This document shows positions 45,689 through 52,901 of a stretch of 64,000 bases of DNA, in pieces. Within the stretch, counting starts at the first letter, position 1. Every line of letters starts with the position of its first letter. The notes beneath the pieces were generated by a model. The model had not been told where the DNA came from, searched no databases, and saw only the letters and a program-made list of their open reading frames with translations. This DNA is from Anaerocolumna sp. AGMB13025 (lineage in GTDB: Bacteria; Bacillota; Clostridia; Lachnospirales; Lachnospiraceae): NCBI RefSeq assembly GCF_029689925.1, contig NZ_CP121445.1:6134501-6198500 (forward strand), read 5' to 3'. The translations under genes were made by a program, and so were the position numbers.

Positions 45689-45853
45689 TTAGCTGGCTAT
45701 ACCGAATAAACCGGCAATTGCCGCAACTTCAAAATCAGGTATCGGTCCATCAACCAGGCAAGCAGCACCGATTGAGCAGGCAGCACAATATTTATTTTCT
45801 ACGATCATAGCTTTTTCAATTTGATTAACATTTTTTTCAACTGTTTTATTCAT
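45689..45853 (-). CDS. sboA: Subtilosin A-like sactipeptide precursor
   Basis: 54 aa; ATG at 45853 after AAAGGAG, TAA at 45689. The leader is 19 residues (MNKTVEKNVNQIEKAMIVE), longer than the 8 of Bacillus SboA. The core is 35 residues, as in subtilosin A, and contains SIGAACLVDGPIPDFE unchanged. From my memory of subtilosin A, the core differs as G3Y, T6A, I24V, G26A, A27I, T28A, L33I, W34A, G35S. The three Cys (4, 7, 13) and the acceptors Phe22 and Phe31 are kept. The third acceptor, Thr28, is Ala, so the Cys7 bridge would form to Ala28 or not at all. Confidence 0.95.
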   Translation of the reverse strand: MNKTVEKNVNQIEKAMIVENKYCAACSIGAACLVDGPIPDFEVAAIAGLFGIAS

Positions 45854-45900
45854 ATGGCATCGCTCCTTTACTTAAGTACTTTATCTTCCCTCTAGCTCTT

Positions 45901-45928
45901 ACTATAACGGAATCTTTCCATTCCGCAA
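45901..45928 (-). promoter_or_regulatory. Putative sboA promoter with inverted repeat in the spacer
   Basis: Minus strand: TTGCGG (45928-45923), 16-nt spacer, TATAGT (45906-45901). The inverted repeat CGGAAT-GGAAAG-ATTCCG spans the spacer and -35, a plausible operator. Confidence 0.5.
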
Positions 45929-45974
45929 TCCAAATTGCTTAACCGGTTCATGAAATCGTTTAACTGGATAAGGA

Positions 45975-46196
45975 CTAATCAAACGTTTTTTTAATCTTTT
46001 GCAGTTCACCAGCACCTTCTACCCAGTTTTCTACATACCCGCAGCCGCAGCATACATAGCGTATTACTGGTATTTTCCCCATTAAGGTTATATTGCTGGT
46101 ATATATGTTGTTTCCACTGGAATACCTGCCCTGATTATCCGGAATTCTTACAATGTCCTTTGACCCGCATTTGGGGCATGTGTGTGTATTTTTCAT
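45975..46196 (-). CDS. Small zinc-ribbon protein
   Basis: 73 aa from the ATG at 46196, 7 nt after GGGAGG; a TTG upstream lies within that site. Two Cys pairs (HTCPKCGSKDIV and VCCGCGYVENWV) form a zinc ribbon. Proteins of this type are common in clostridia and are not classical sactipeptide genes. It sits between the ABC pair and the subtilosin-like precursor, on the same strand. Role unknown. Confidence 0.75.
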   Translation of the reverse strand: MKNTHTCPKCGSKDIVRIPDNQGRYSSGNNIYTSNITLMGKIPVIRYVCCGCGYVENWVEGAGELQKIKKTFD

Positions 46197-46242
46197 ATAA
46201 AAACCTCCCAACCAATAATTTAATTTACTCTACAACATTATA

Positions 46243-47472
46243 TTAGTTATGTTTTCCAAAGACTGCTGACACTACAAAAGCTTCCTGAACTATGATAAGA
46301 ATCAGCAGCAGTAATGATGTCCATGGCTGTGAAACAATTAATACAGCTATCCCGGTCATACTTGCCGGTACGATATATTTTCTCGGATGATGCCATAAAT
46401 CACTTTCTACCTTCCAGTTTACAACCGGGAATTTCCATTCCAGAAAAACATAGATTGCTGCGCTTTCCCAGGCAAATAATAAGGCAAGTATTAAGATGGT
46501 GCCGTGAAACGGTCCGTTTGTAATTCTCCAGCACAAACAATAAATCAGATAAGAAAGTATATTAGATAAGCATATCACAACTCGATACGGCAAAAAGACC
46601 AAGACATTTTGATCCGGAAGGCTTTGCACCTTCATTCTGAAATCCCTGTCTCCAGATAATAAAATACCTATGGGCGTATTCAGGGATAGAATGGCAAACC
46701 CCAGCGGCATAAACCCGGCAAACCCGGTTTTGCCCAACATAACAGCAAATACACAGGCAAAAACCCACATAATAATCGTATTAAACAGATAACTTTTTCG
46801 AGCTGTCATATACCGAAAAAGATAGAAATAAACTGGTAGTATTTTTTTGATTCTTCCCGCATACTGTTTAGCCCTGCCTTCAGGACCGGTATGATAAAAC
46901 AGGTACGAATCAGAATATGCTATATACAGGAATAAAGCAATGAAAAGAAACGCCTCTGCTGCCATTACAATACTTGTAAAATTACTGAACAGTACCATCA
47001 GTGCTTGTATTAAAACCAGTATAACGGCCCTTACCAGATATTTTTGTCTTGTAAATAAATAAAAGCAAAAACCGGCTGCACAAGATTGTACAAAACTAAG
47101 CAAAAGACATAAAAATTGCAGCAAATTCCATTGACAAGCCCCAATGTACAAAATAAAAAACAAACCAGTTTTAGTTGCCAGGGTATATATTATAATGCCG
47201 GCAAAGTACTGCAGATTAAACCGTACTCTGGAAAAAGGAAGTATAAACTGACCTGTCAGGTTACTAGCACCGACCTCCGAATATAAGACCTGCAGAATAA
47301 CTCCAAACGAATAAACCAAAATAATTAAAGTTAAGATTGGAAAGGATATAGGAAACTGTATATCACAATACCGAAGTACCCCATACAAGATTACAAAAAA
47401 TACTCCATTCTTCCATAACCGCTCGTACTTTTTACCTATCAGTTTCCACAGGACTGCCTGAAATATTTTCAT
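46243..47472 (-). CDS. AlbD-like ABC permease
   Basis: 409 aa with about ten hydrophobic helices. I start at the ATG 47472 (after GAGG), giving a 41-nt overlap with the ATPase gene; a longer frame would overlap by over 100 nt. The order albB-albC-albD and the sizes match Bacillus (AlbD about 436 aa). With the ATPase it should form an exporter or immunity transporter for the sactipeptide. Confidence 0.75.
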   Translation of the reverse strand: MKIFQAVLWKLIGKKYERLWKNGVFFVILYGVLRYCDIQFPISFPILTLIILVYSFGVILQVLYSEVGASNLTGQFILPFSRVRFNLQYFAGIIIYTLATKTGLFFILYIGACQWNLLQFLCLLLSFVQSCAAGFCFYLFTRQKYLVRAVILVLIQALMVLFSNFTSIVMAAEAFLFIALFLYIAYSDSYLFYHTGPEGRAKQYAGRIKKILPVYFYLFRYMTARKSYLFNTIIMWVFACVFAVMLGKTGFAGFMPLGFAILSLNTPIGILLSGDRDFRMKVQSLPDQNVLVFLPYRVVICLSNILSYLIYCLCWRITNGPFHGTILILALLFAWESAAIYVFLEWKFPVVNWKVESDLWHHPRKYIVPASMTGIAVLIVSQPWTSLLLLILIIVQEAFVVSAVFGKHN

Positions 47473-48163
47473 ACAGCGAACCTCGTATTCTTTCCGGAAT
47501 AATGTCACCCTGGTTAAAGATATCCCGTATTGACCCATTTTCCAATATAATCACCCGATCTGCCGTTAAACAAATGCTTTCCAGTATATGCGAAGAGAAA
47601 ATCAGAGTCCCATAGGCAGAATAGTTCCGCATAAGCTGATATAGATATTCAGTACTTTGAAAATCCAGTCCGTTAACTGGTTCATCCAAAATGAAAAGCT
47701 CTGGCTCCAAAGAAAAACCAGTAATAAGAAATACCTTTTTCTTATTCCCGGTAGATAAATCTTTCAATAAAACATTTCTATACGCTTCAAATTGAAACCC
47801 ACTGCAAAGTAGTTCGATCTTCTCCATATCCATGTACTTTTTATAAGATAAAAAGACATGTCGAATATATTCCTCAAAGGTTAAATACTGAAAAGAATTA
47901 TCATCTGAGAATACGGTATAACGGTGTTTCTTAAAGCTATTCTCCCGCAACCGGATGTCATTCCCATTTAACTTTATATACTCGGCTGTATAACCATCAT
48001 GCAGACCTGTGAGGGTTTTAATCAATGTAGTCTTACCTGCTCCATTTAGTCCGATCAGACCTATTACTTCCTTTTTATTTAATTGTAATGATAAATCGGA
48101 CAGCACCTTCTTGCCTTGCTGGTACCAGGCATTTAAACCGCTAATCTGCAATAAAGCTTCCAT
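47432..48163 (-). CDS. AlbC-like ABC ATPase
   Basis: 243 aa. Walker A GLNGAGKTTLI, variant signature LSTGNKKKVFLI, Walker B PELFILDEPVNGLD, switch His in FSSHIL. AlbC of Bacillus is about 239 aa. The gene begins 2 nt after the AlbB-like stop codon and overlaps the permease. It powers export of, or immunity to, the subtilosin-like peptide. Confidence 0.85.
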   Translation of the reverse strand: MEALLQISGLNAWYQQGKKVLSDLSLQLNKKEVIGLIGLNGAGKTTLIKTLTGLHDGYTAEYIKLNGNDIRLRENSFKKHRYTVFSDDNSFQYLTFEEYIRHVFLSYKKYMDMEKIELLCSGFQFEAYRNVLLKDLSTGNKKKVFLITGFSLEPELFILDEPVNGLDFQSTEYLYQLMRNYSAYGTLIFSSHILESICLTADRVIILENGSIRDIFNQGDIIPERIRGSLYENISGSPVETDR

Positions 48164-48165
48164 GA

Positions 48166-48327
48166 TTACCTCTCCCTGTCCTTACTGTTTCCTTTTGAGA
48201 AAACAAGAAAAACGATACCTACCACCATAAAAATAGCTGCATTCACATAAGAGCCTTTAACTAGGTTTAATACTCCTATTCCAATCCATACCAATCCGAT
48301 AACAATCCTTATCAATGTCTTATTCAT
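48166..48327 (-). CDS. AlbB-like small membrane protein
   Basis: 53 aa, the same length as Bacillus AlbB. ATG at 48327 behind AGGAGTG; TAA ends 2 nt before the ATPase ATG. Two hydrophobic helices (IVIGLVWIGIGVLNLV and AAIFMVVGIVFLVF) are joined by a short KGSYVN loop, with a charged C-terminus SKGNSKDRER. AlbB is needed for subtilosin immunity in Bacillus. It is the first gene of this transcription unit. Confidence 0.75.
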   Translation of the reverse strand: MNKTLIRIVIGLVWIGIGVLNLVKGSYVNAAIFMVVGIVFLVFSKGNSKDRER

Positions 48328-48570
48328 TCTTCACTCCTATCCGCGTGGAATACACGCCAATCATTAAAATGTTATATTTACATCACATTATATTACAAAT
48401 ATATCACCTTATCGTCTTTACGTCAATCTTAACCGAATTAAAACCTTAACAATTTGGTTTACTGCCATATACTTTCTTATGACCCTGATTGACTCAAAAA
48501 GCAACTGCTTGTATTAATCATAAATAAAAGGTATAATCTTAATAGAATAATAATAAAGGGAGCATGGGTT

Positions 48571-48933
48571 ATGCTTAAAAATAAAAAATACTATAAATAT
48601 AACTGGCTGTTGGGCTTTATTGGCTTCTTGGGTTTTAAATATTTTGAAAATCAGAATACTTCCATGCTATTTTTCTTTAGCTTTTTCGGTTTATTTTCTA
48701 ACTGCATTGTATCAAAGCTGGCAGCGGAAATGCCCGACGAACGTTATGTTTCCAACCGGCAGAAAGCTAAAAACGTTGCAATGTTAAGCCCTGGGACCGC
48801 TTTATTTATAATTGGTATAAGCTCTCTTTTTCCTTTTGGAACAAAAGATTTTATGGTGTTAATCAGTGCGTTCGGATGGGCGGCTACGTTCTTAACCTAT
48901 TCTATAGCCTTTTACTATTATGAAAAACATTAA
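48571..48933 (+). CDS. DUF3796-like membrane protein
   Basis: 120 aa with three to four helices; opens MLKNKKYYKYNWLLGFIGF LGFKYF in two runs. Such proteins are nearly always followed by a small XRE regulator, as here. GGGAG precedes the ATG. Function unknown. Confidence 0.75.
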   Translation: MLKNKKYYKYNWLLGFIGFLGFKYFENQNTSMLFFFSFFGLFSNCIVSKLAAEMPDERYVSNRQKAKNVAMLSPGTALFIIGISSLFPFGTKDFMVLISAFGWAATFLTYSIAFYYYEKH

Positions 48934-48988
48934 CTGAGACAGAAAGTTGCATTATCGCAGGTCAGTCTGTAGTATGCATGGGGTAAAA

Positions 48989-49195
48989 ATGGAAAATTTT
49001 AAATGTAATTTAAAAAAATACCGCCAACTTGCGGAATTAACGCAGGAAGAACTGGCTGCGAAAGTAGGGGTCAGAAGGGAAACTATCCTTCGTCTGGAAT
49101 CAGCTAAATATAATCCTTCCTTAAAGCTGGCTATTGATATATCTCGGGCTGTCCATGCACCGATTGAGGAATTATTCATCTTTGATGATAACTAG
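48989..49195 (+). CDS. Small XRE regulator paired with the DUF3796-like gene
   Basis: 68 aa, almost only a helix-turn-helix ([20 protein letters not shown]) plus the conserved end [11 protein letters not shown]. It is typical of compact Xre repressors such as YozG/YgzD. I choose the ATG at 48989; earlier in-frame starts (48977, TTG 48947) have no better ribosome binding site. It probably regulates its own two-gene operon. Confidence 0.82.
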   Translation: MENFKCNLKKYRQLAELTQEELAAKVGVRRETILRLESAKYNPSLKLAIDISRAVHAPIEELFIFDDN

Positions 49196-49213
49196 ACGTT
49201 AGCCTTAATAATT

Positions 49214-49924
49214 TTACAACTGATTTCCATAATATATAGATATCTGATCCATTAATTCCTTTTTTCTGTGCTTACTTACCGGAAGTATTTCACCGCTTTC
49301 TAATTCAAGCTCCATTTTCAGGAGGCTTTTTATATTGTTTAAATTTACAATATAGCTCTCATGGATCCTGTAAAAATCTTCTCCCAGCAATTCCAGATGT
49401 TTTTTCATATTCTTATAACTTAGGATATTACCTGCTGCAGTATGGATTAAGGTATTGCGCTCAAAGGTTTCTATATACCTGATATCCTCCTGATTTATTT
49501 TAAAAATACCAAAATCATTCTTTTCCAGTATATACTTTTTATATCTGGATTGTAGGAGCTTTATGGCCTTATCCAATTCCCGAAACAAGGTATTATATTT
49601 AACCGGTTTTATCAAATAATTAGCTGCCCGGACATTATAACCTTCCATAATATATCTGCTGATGGAGGTGATGAAAAAAATCTGCATGGAAGTATCCTGT
49701 TCCCGTATTTTTTTGGCAACTTGTATACCGGTGATATCTTTCATCAATATGTCCAGGAAGACCATGTCTATATCCTTGAATTTTTCATAATACCTGAGGA
49801 ATTCTTCTCCTGATTTAAAAGACAGTATTTTTTTATTAATCTGTTTTTCAGATAAAATCTTACTTATATACCCATTCAATTTTGTTAAAAAGAATTCATC
49901 ATCATCGCATATTACTATTTTCAT
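49214..49924 (-). CDS. agrA: AgrA-like LytTR response regulator
   Basis: 236 aa. Receiver domain with acidic pocket CDDDE and phospho-Asp58 (DIDMVFLDILMKD); C-terminal LytTR domain (YIETFERNTLIHT, FYRIHESYIVNLNNIKSL). It is the last gene of an agrC-B-D-A locus; the order differs from Staphylococcus (BDCA). It likely binds direct repeats upstream of agrC. Confidence 0.92.
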   Translation of the reverse strand: MKIVICDDDEFFLTKLNGYISKILSEKQINKKILSFKSGEEFLRYYEKFKDIDMVFLDILMKDITGIQVAKKIREQDTSMQIFFITSISRYIMEGYNVRAANYLIKPVKYNTLFRELDKAIKLLQSRYKKYILEKNDFGIFKINQEDIRYIETFERNTLIHTAAGNILSYKNMKKHLELLGEDFYRIHESYIVNLNNIKSLLKMELELESGEILPVSKHRKKELMDQISIYYGNQL

Positions 49925-49994
49925 AATTTACCTCATTTCGATTAAAACCCTGATAGTTTTTATGAAACAAAAGTATTTTTGCTGCATAAATACA

Positions 49995-50037
49995 GGGGCT
50001 GCCTACAATCTTAAGCCATGATGGTAAGCAGCAGCCC
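49995..50037 (-). terminator. Hairpin between agrD and agrA
   Basis: GGGGCTGCC (49995-50003) against GCAGCCC (50031-50037), with a nested CTTA/TAAG stem. No T run; possibly an attenuator or mRNA-processing site that separates the abundant agrD message from agrA. Confidence 0.45.
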
Positions 50038-50043
50038 ATATAC

Positions 50044-50190
50044 TTATTTGTCCTGATATTTTTCCAGAAGTTTTTTTGGAACTTCCGGTTGATGCAGTAA
50101 CATTAAGCACCATACATTTACTGAATTAACAGCAGTTGTAAGTGCTGCCTTGCACACTAAGCCGCTCATCATGTTTTTTCCCTTATTCAT
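50044..50190 (-). CDS. agrD: AgrD-type autoinducer peptide precursor
   Basis: 48 aa; the ATG abuts the agrB stop (TGAATG). Layout is that of AgrD: an amphipathic N-terminus (MNKGKNMMSGLVCKAALTTA), a central NVWCLMLL core, and the conserved charged tail HQPEVPKKLLEKYQDK. Cys28 followed by four residues (LMLL) fits a five-membered thiolactone ring. A second Cys (13) lies in the leader. Confidence 0.88.
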   Translation of the reverse strand: MNKGKNMMSGLVCKAALTTAVNSVNVWCLMLLHQPEVPKKLLEKYQDK

Positions 50191-50790
50191 TCATCTCACC
50201 TCTTTGCTTTTATATTTTATTTTACCTATTACAACTAGGGTTGTAACCCATATAATAGCTACTGAACCTAAAAGAGCAAAATTCGCATAGGTCCGGTCTA
50301 ATAATTGGATATACGTGATAACCGCCGTATAAAAAAAAGTAAAGTAAAAAGCCTTGCGTTTCATCCCTTTTTTTCTTTTATAAGGTAAAGGGTTTTCGCT
50401 GGATTCTATAGGTGCCAGCATAAGTATTATTATATTACATATATAAACAAGTGCTAATATAAAATAACCTATTGGCATTTGGGTTCCTTTAAGACCGGTA
50501 TATATGGATAGAATAAGAAAATACAAGAGTATGAAAGCAGAAATGCATTTTAGATTGGAATCTGTATGATATCCACCTGCAAAGGTTCGTATCGGGCAAT
50601 AAACCATCAATAAAATCAAAGTTTCTGCACCTTTATGTAAACATAAACCGGATAGTAGCAGAACTGTTATTGTGAACACTGTTGCTATTAGTATCTCAAG
50701 ACCGTAGCTGTAAATCTCCTCATCCTCTTCTGGTATAATACCCCTGTCTGCATAGATTCCAGCTAATTTTTTTGAATATCTATGAATCAT
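50191..50790 (-). CDS. agrB: AgrB-like autoinducer-processing membrane protease
   Basis: 199 aa, five to six helices. The catalytic pair of AgrB is visible: His in RTFAGGYHTDSNLKC and a downstream Cys (KC). It cleaves AgrD and forms the thiolactone. The C-terminal KEVR-stop carries the ribosome binding site of agrD. Confidence 0.92.
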   Translation of the reverse strand: MIHRYSKKLAGIYADRGIIPEEDEEIYSYGLEILIATVFTITVLLLSGLCLHKGAETLILLMVYCPIRTFAGGYHTDSNLKCISAFILLYFLILSIYTGLKGTQMPIGYFILALVYICNIIILMLAPIESSENPLPYKRKKGMKRKAFYFTFFYTAVITYIQLLDRTYANFALLGSVAIIWVTTLVVIGKIKYKSKEVR

Positions 50791-50836
50791 TTTAACTTCC
50801 CCCTTGTACTAAAATCTAACATTTTTATTTACCGAA

Positions 50837-52180
50837 TTAAAGTTTAAACGAATAATTGGGCTTTGTAATTGCGTATTTGTCCTTATAATCAAATTGGTTT
50901 ATCGGTATAATGATATTGACGGCAAATTCTCCGTTAGCCGAAGTTACTGTTACATTTCCCCCATACTTTCTAACGGATTCTTTTATACTCAGCAGTCCCA
51001 TACCATGAAATTTTTTATTAACTTTAGCAGTCTTAATATAATTATCAAATACTTTAACCTGCTCTGCAACACTGTTCACAACTTTAATAACCATAAGATT
51101 ACCCATTGCTTTCGTCCGGATATCAATATAACGCTTCTTATCGTCTTCAATTTTTTCACATGCTTCAATGGCATTATTTAGTAGATTTCCATAAATGTCA
51201 CAGATATCAAGGGGCTCTATAAAATCTCCATTTAAGAAATCAACGGAACAAGTGACCTCTATTTTTTTACGGTTCGCTTCCAAATATTTTTCGTTAATTA
51301 AAGTATCCAATATTTCATTATTTGTCGATACATAAGTCTCATACTTTCTTAAAGGTTCCAGAAGCTTGTCCATGTCAAGGGTCTCCTCCCTCCGGTGATC
51401 CTTAAAATACATCAGGTAATTTTTTAAATTGTGATGTATTTTTAGTATTTCTGCTTCATTTTCTTTCTTTGCCTGATAATAATGTACTCGATACTCTTTC
51501 CGGTACCTAATAGTTTCTAATTGTAATACATGGTATTTCTCATTGATATAAGCATCTGTAAGTATGGCATTGCAAGTGGTTTCAAGCAGAATAAGAATCG
51601 GAATCAGAATTAACATATAGGAGGAATATTTATTTAATTTAATATCTACATCAGATAATACCGACATGTAAATCAGAATGATTATTAGCCTTAGCAGCAT
51701 GGGTAAAAGAATAAATAGAAATTCTTTTTTGGTGTAAGACTGTACTACCTTCACCTGATATTTTTTAAACAGAATTAGTAGCAGGATCGTCATGGTTTTC
51801 GCCAGAATAACGGCATCCCATTGGTATTGACCCATATTAAAAATAAACTGGGTTCTGTATTCGTTATTCGCAAGCATTATTATACCGATTGACATCAATT
51901 CAGAAATACCAAGAATTACAACATAAATAAATAAGTTAATAAAAAGTTTTAAATATGAACTATAATAGCATAATTTTATCATAACTCCAATAAAGATAAT
52001 CCCAATTGAGGTTTTTAAATTACCCTCAACTCCGATCCCATTTAGTAAGATGATTAGTATAGTATAGGTGGTATAAGCAGCAGCCAAAGTAATCCTGTTA
52101 CATTTAATATCATCATCCAGATAATAATATAAATATAAAGTCTCGATTACAATAATCATAATATCAAATACCTTTAGCAT
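50837..52180 (-). CDS. agrC: AgrC-like sensor kinase (GHKL)
   Basis: 447 aa from the ATG 52180; a TTG 18 nt upstream overlaps the GGGGAG site. Six to seven helices cover residues 1-210. The DHp helix has the phospho-acceptor His in EILKIHHNLKNYLMY, then a GHKL ATPase with NLLNNAIEACEKI and FHGMGLLSIKESVRKYGG. It should sense the peptide derived from the adjacent agrD. Confidence 0.93.
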   Translation of the reverse strand: MLKVFDIMIIVIETLYLYYYLDDDIKCNRITLAAAYTTYTILIILLNGIGVEGNLKTSIGIIFIGVMIKLCYYSSYLKLFINLFIYVVILGISELMSIGIIMLANNEYRTQFIFNMGQYQWDAVILAKTMTILLLILFKKYQVKVVQSYTKKEFLFILLPMLLRLIIILIYMSVLSDVDIKLNKYSSYMLILIPILILLETTCNAILTDAYINEKYHVLQLETIRYRKEYRVHYYQAKKENEAEILKIHHNLKNYLMYFKDHRREETLDMDKLLEPLRKYETYVSTNNEILDTLINEKYLEANRKKIEVTCSVDFLNGDFIEPLDICDIYGNLLNNAIEACEKIEDDKKRYIDIRTKAMGNLMVIKVVNSVAEQVKVFDNYIKTAKVNKKFHGMGLLSIKESVRKYGGNVTVTSANGEFAVNIIIPINQFDYKDKYAITKPNYSFKL

Positions 52181-52223
52181 ATTTTCTATTCTCCCCAACG
52201 ATTATTGTTTTTTATTTTAGCAA

Positions 52224-52288
52224 ATTATATCATATTTTTCCATATATTTCAAGTTTACTTGTAAATTTTTCGCTAATTTCGTGTAAAT
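52224..52288 (-). promoter_or_regulatory. agr promoter with AgrA-type direct repeats
   Basis: Minus strand: TTGAAA (52252-52247), 17-nt spacer, TATAAT (52229-52224). Upstream, ATTTACACG and ATTTACAAG are direct repeats 22 bp apart (52288-52280 and 52266-52258), two helical turns, as expected for a LytTR dimer. Confidence 0.65.
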
Positions 52289-52313
52289 TATACCCTGCCT
52301 GATTCCATCTGAT

Positions 52314-52739
52314 TTATAGGGACTGTAAAAATTCATCAACTGAGAAGACTACACTTTCAATGTAAACGGCATATACTATACTTGACATTGCCCGATTCGC
52401 TTCACCAAATCTCTGATAATGAACGATTTCTCTTTCCCTTAAGAAACGGATTGGGTCAATGATATCAGGGTCTTTCACCATACGAAGAATATTGTCATAG
52501 GTAGTTCTTGCCTTTTGTTCTGCTGCCATATCTTCATGCAGGTCTGTTATTGCATCGCCCTTTGATTGGAAGAAGGTTGAGCTAAAAGGCATACCGCTGG
52601 CTGCCTGAGGCCATAATCCTACTGTGTGGTCTACAAAGTAAGTGTCAAATCCGGAGGCCTTGATTTCCTCAATACTTAAGTTTCTGGTTAATTGATGAAC
52701 AATTGCACTTACGATTTCCATATGGGCCAGTTCTTCTGT
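52314..52739 (-). pseudogene. cotJC: CotJC spore-coat manganese catalase, C-terminal part (split gene)
   Basis: From about 52739 the frame reads TEELAHMEIVSAIVHQLTRNLS and continues to the normal CotJC end, about 141 residues of the family (Glu and His ligands in TEELAHMEIV and REREIVHYQRF). No start codon with a ribosome binding site belongs to it; the ATG at 52721 is internal. The N-terminal 62 residues lie 7.4 kb away at 60191-60376 on the same strand. It is therefore not an ordinary pseudogene but the 3' part of an interrupted gene that excision could restore. Confidence 0.9.
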
Positions 52740-52743
52740 ACCT
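52739..52743 (-). mobile_element. Right att site of the cotJC element (attR)
   Basis: AGGTA on the minus strand, in CCAGGTACAGAA. It is identical to the pentamer at 60190-60194. Everything below 52739 is CotJC coding sequence; everything above does not match CotJC. Confidence 0.8.
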
Positions 52744-52766
52744 GGCTTGGTAGCGGTATGACGAAT

Positions 52767-52830
52767 CAGCGGTATGGCGGTTCAGCGGTATGGCGGTTCA
52801 GCGATATGACGGTTCAGCGGTATGGCGGTT
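52767..52830. repeat. Four 16-bp tandem repeats next to attR
   Basis: CAGCGGTATGGCGGTT four times (52767-52830, the third copy with two changes), starting 24 nt inside the element. Possible recombinase or control-factor binding array, or slippage. Confidence 0.85.
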
Positions 52831-52901
52831 CAGCGATTGATAGTTGTCGTATACGACTACGCAAGTTGTGATTTATTGATTAAATAGAATCAGCTCTGAA
52901 C

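Noticed and set aside
52314-52721. Free-standing 135-aa manganese catalase gene starting at 52721
   Set aside because: The CotJC frame continues upstream to 52739, and the ATG is internal with no ribosome binding site.
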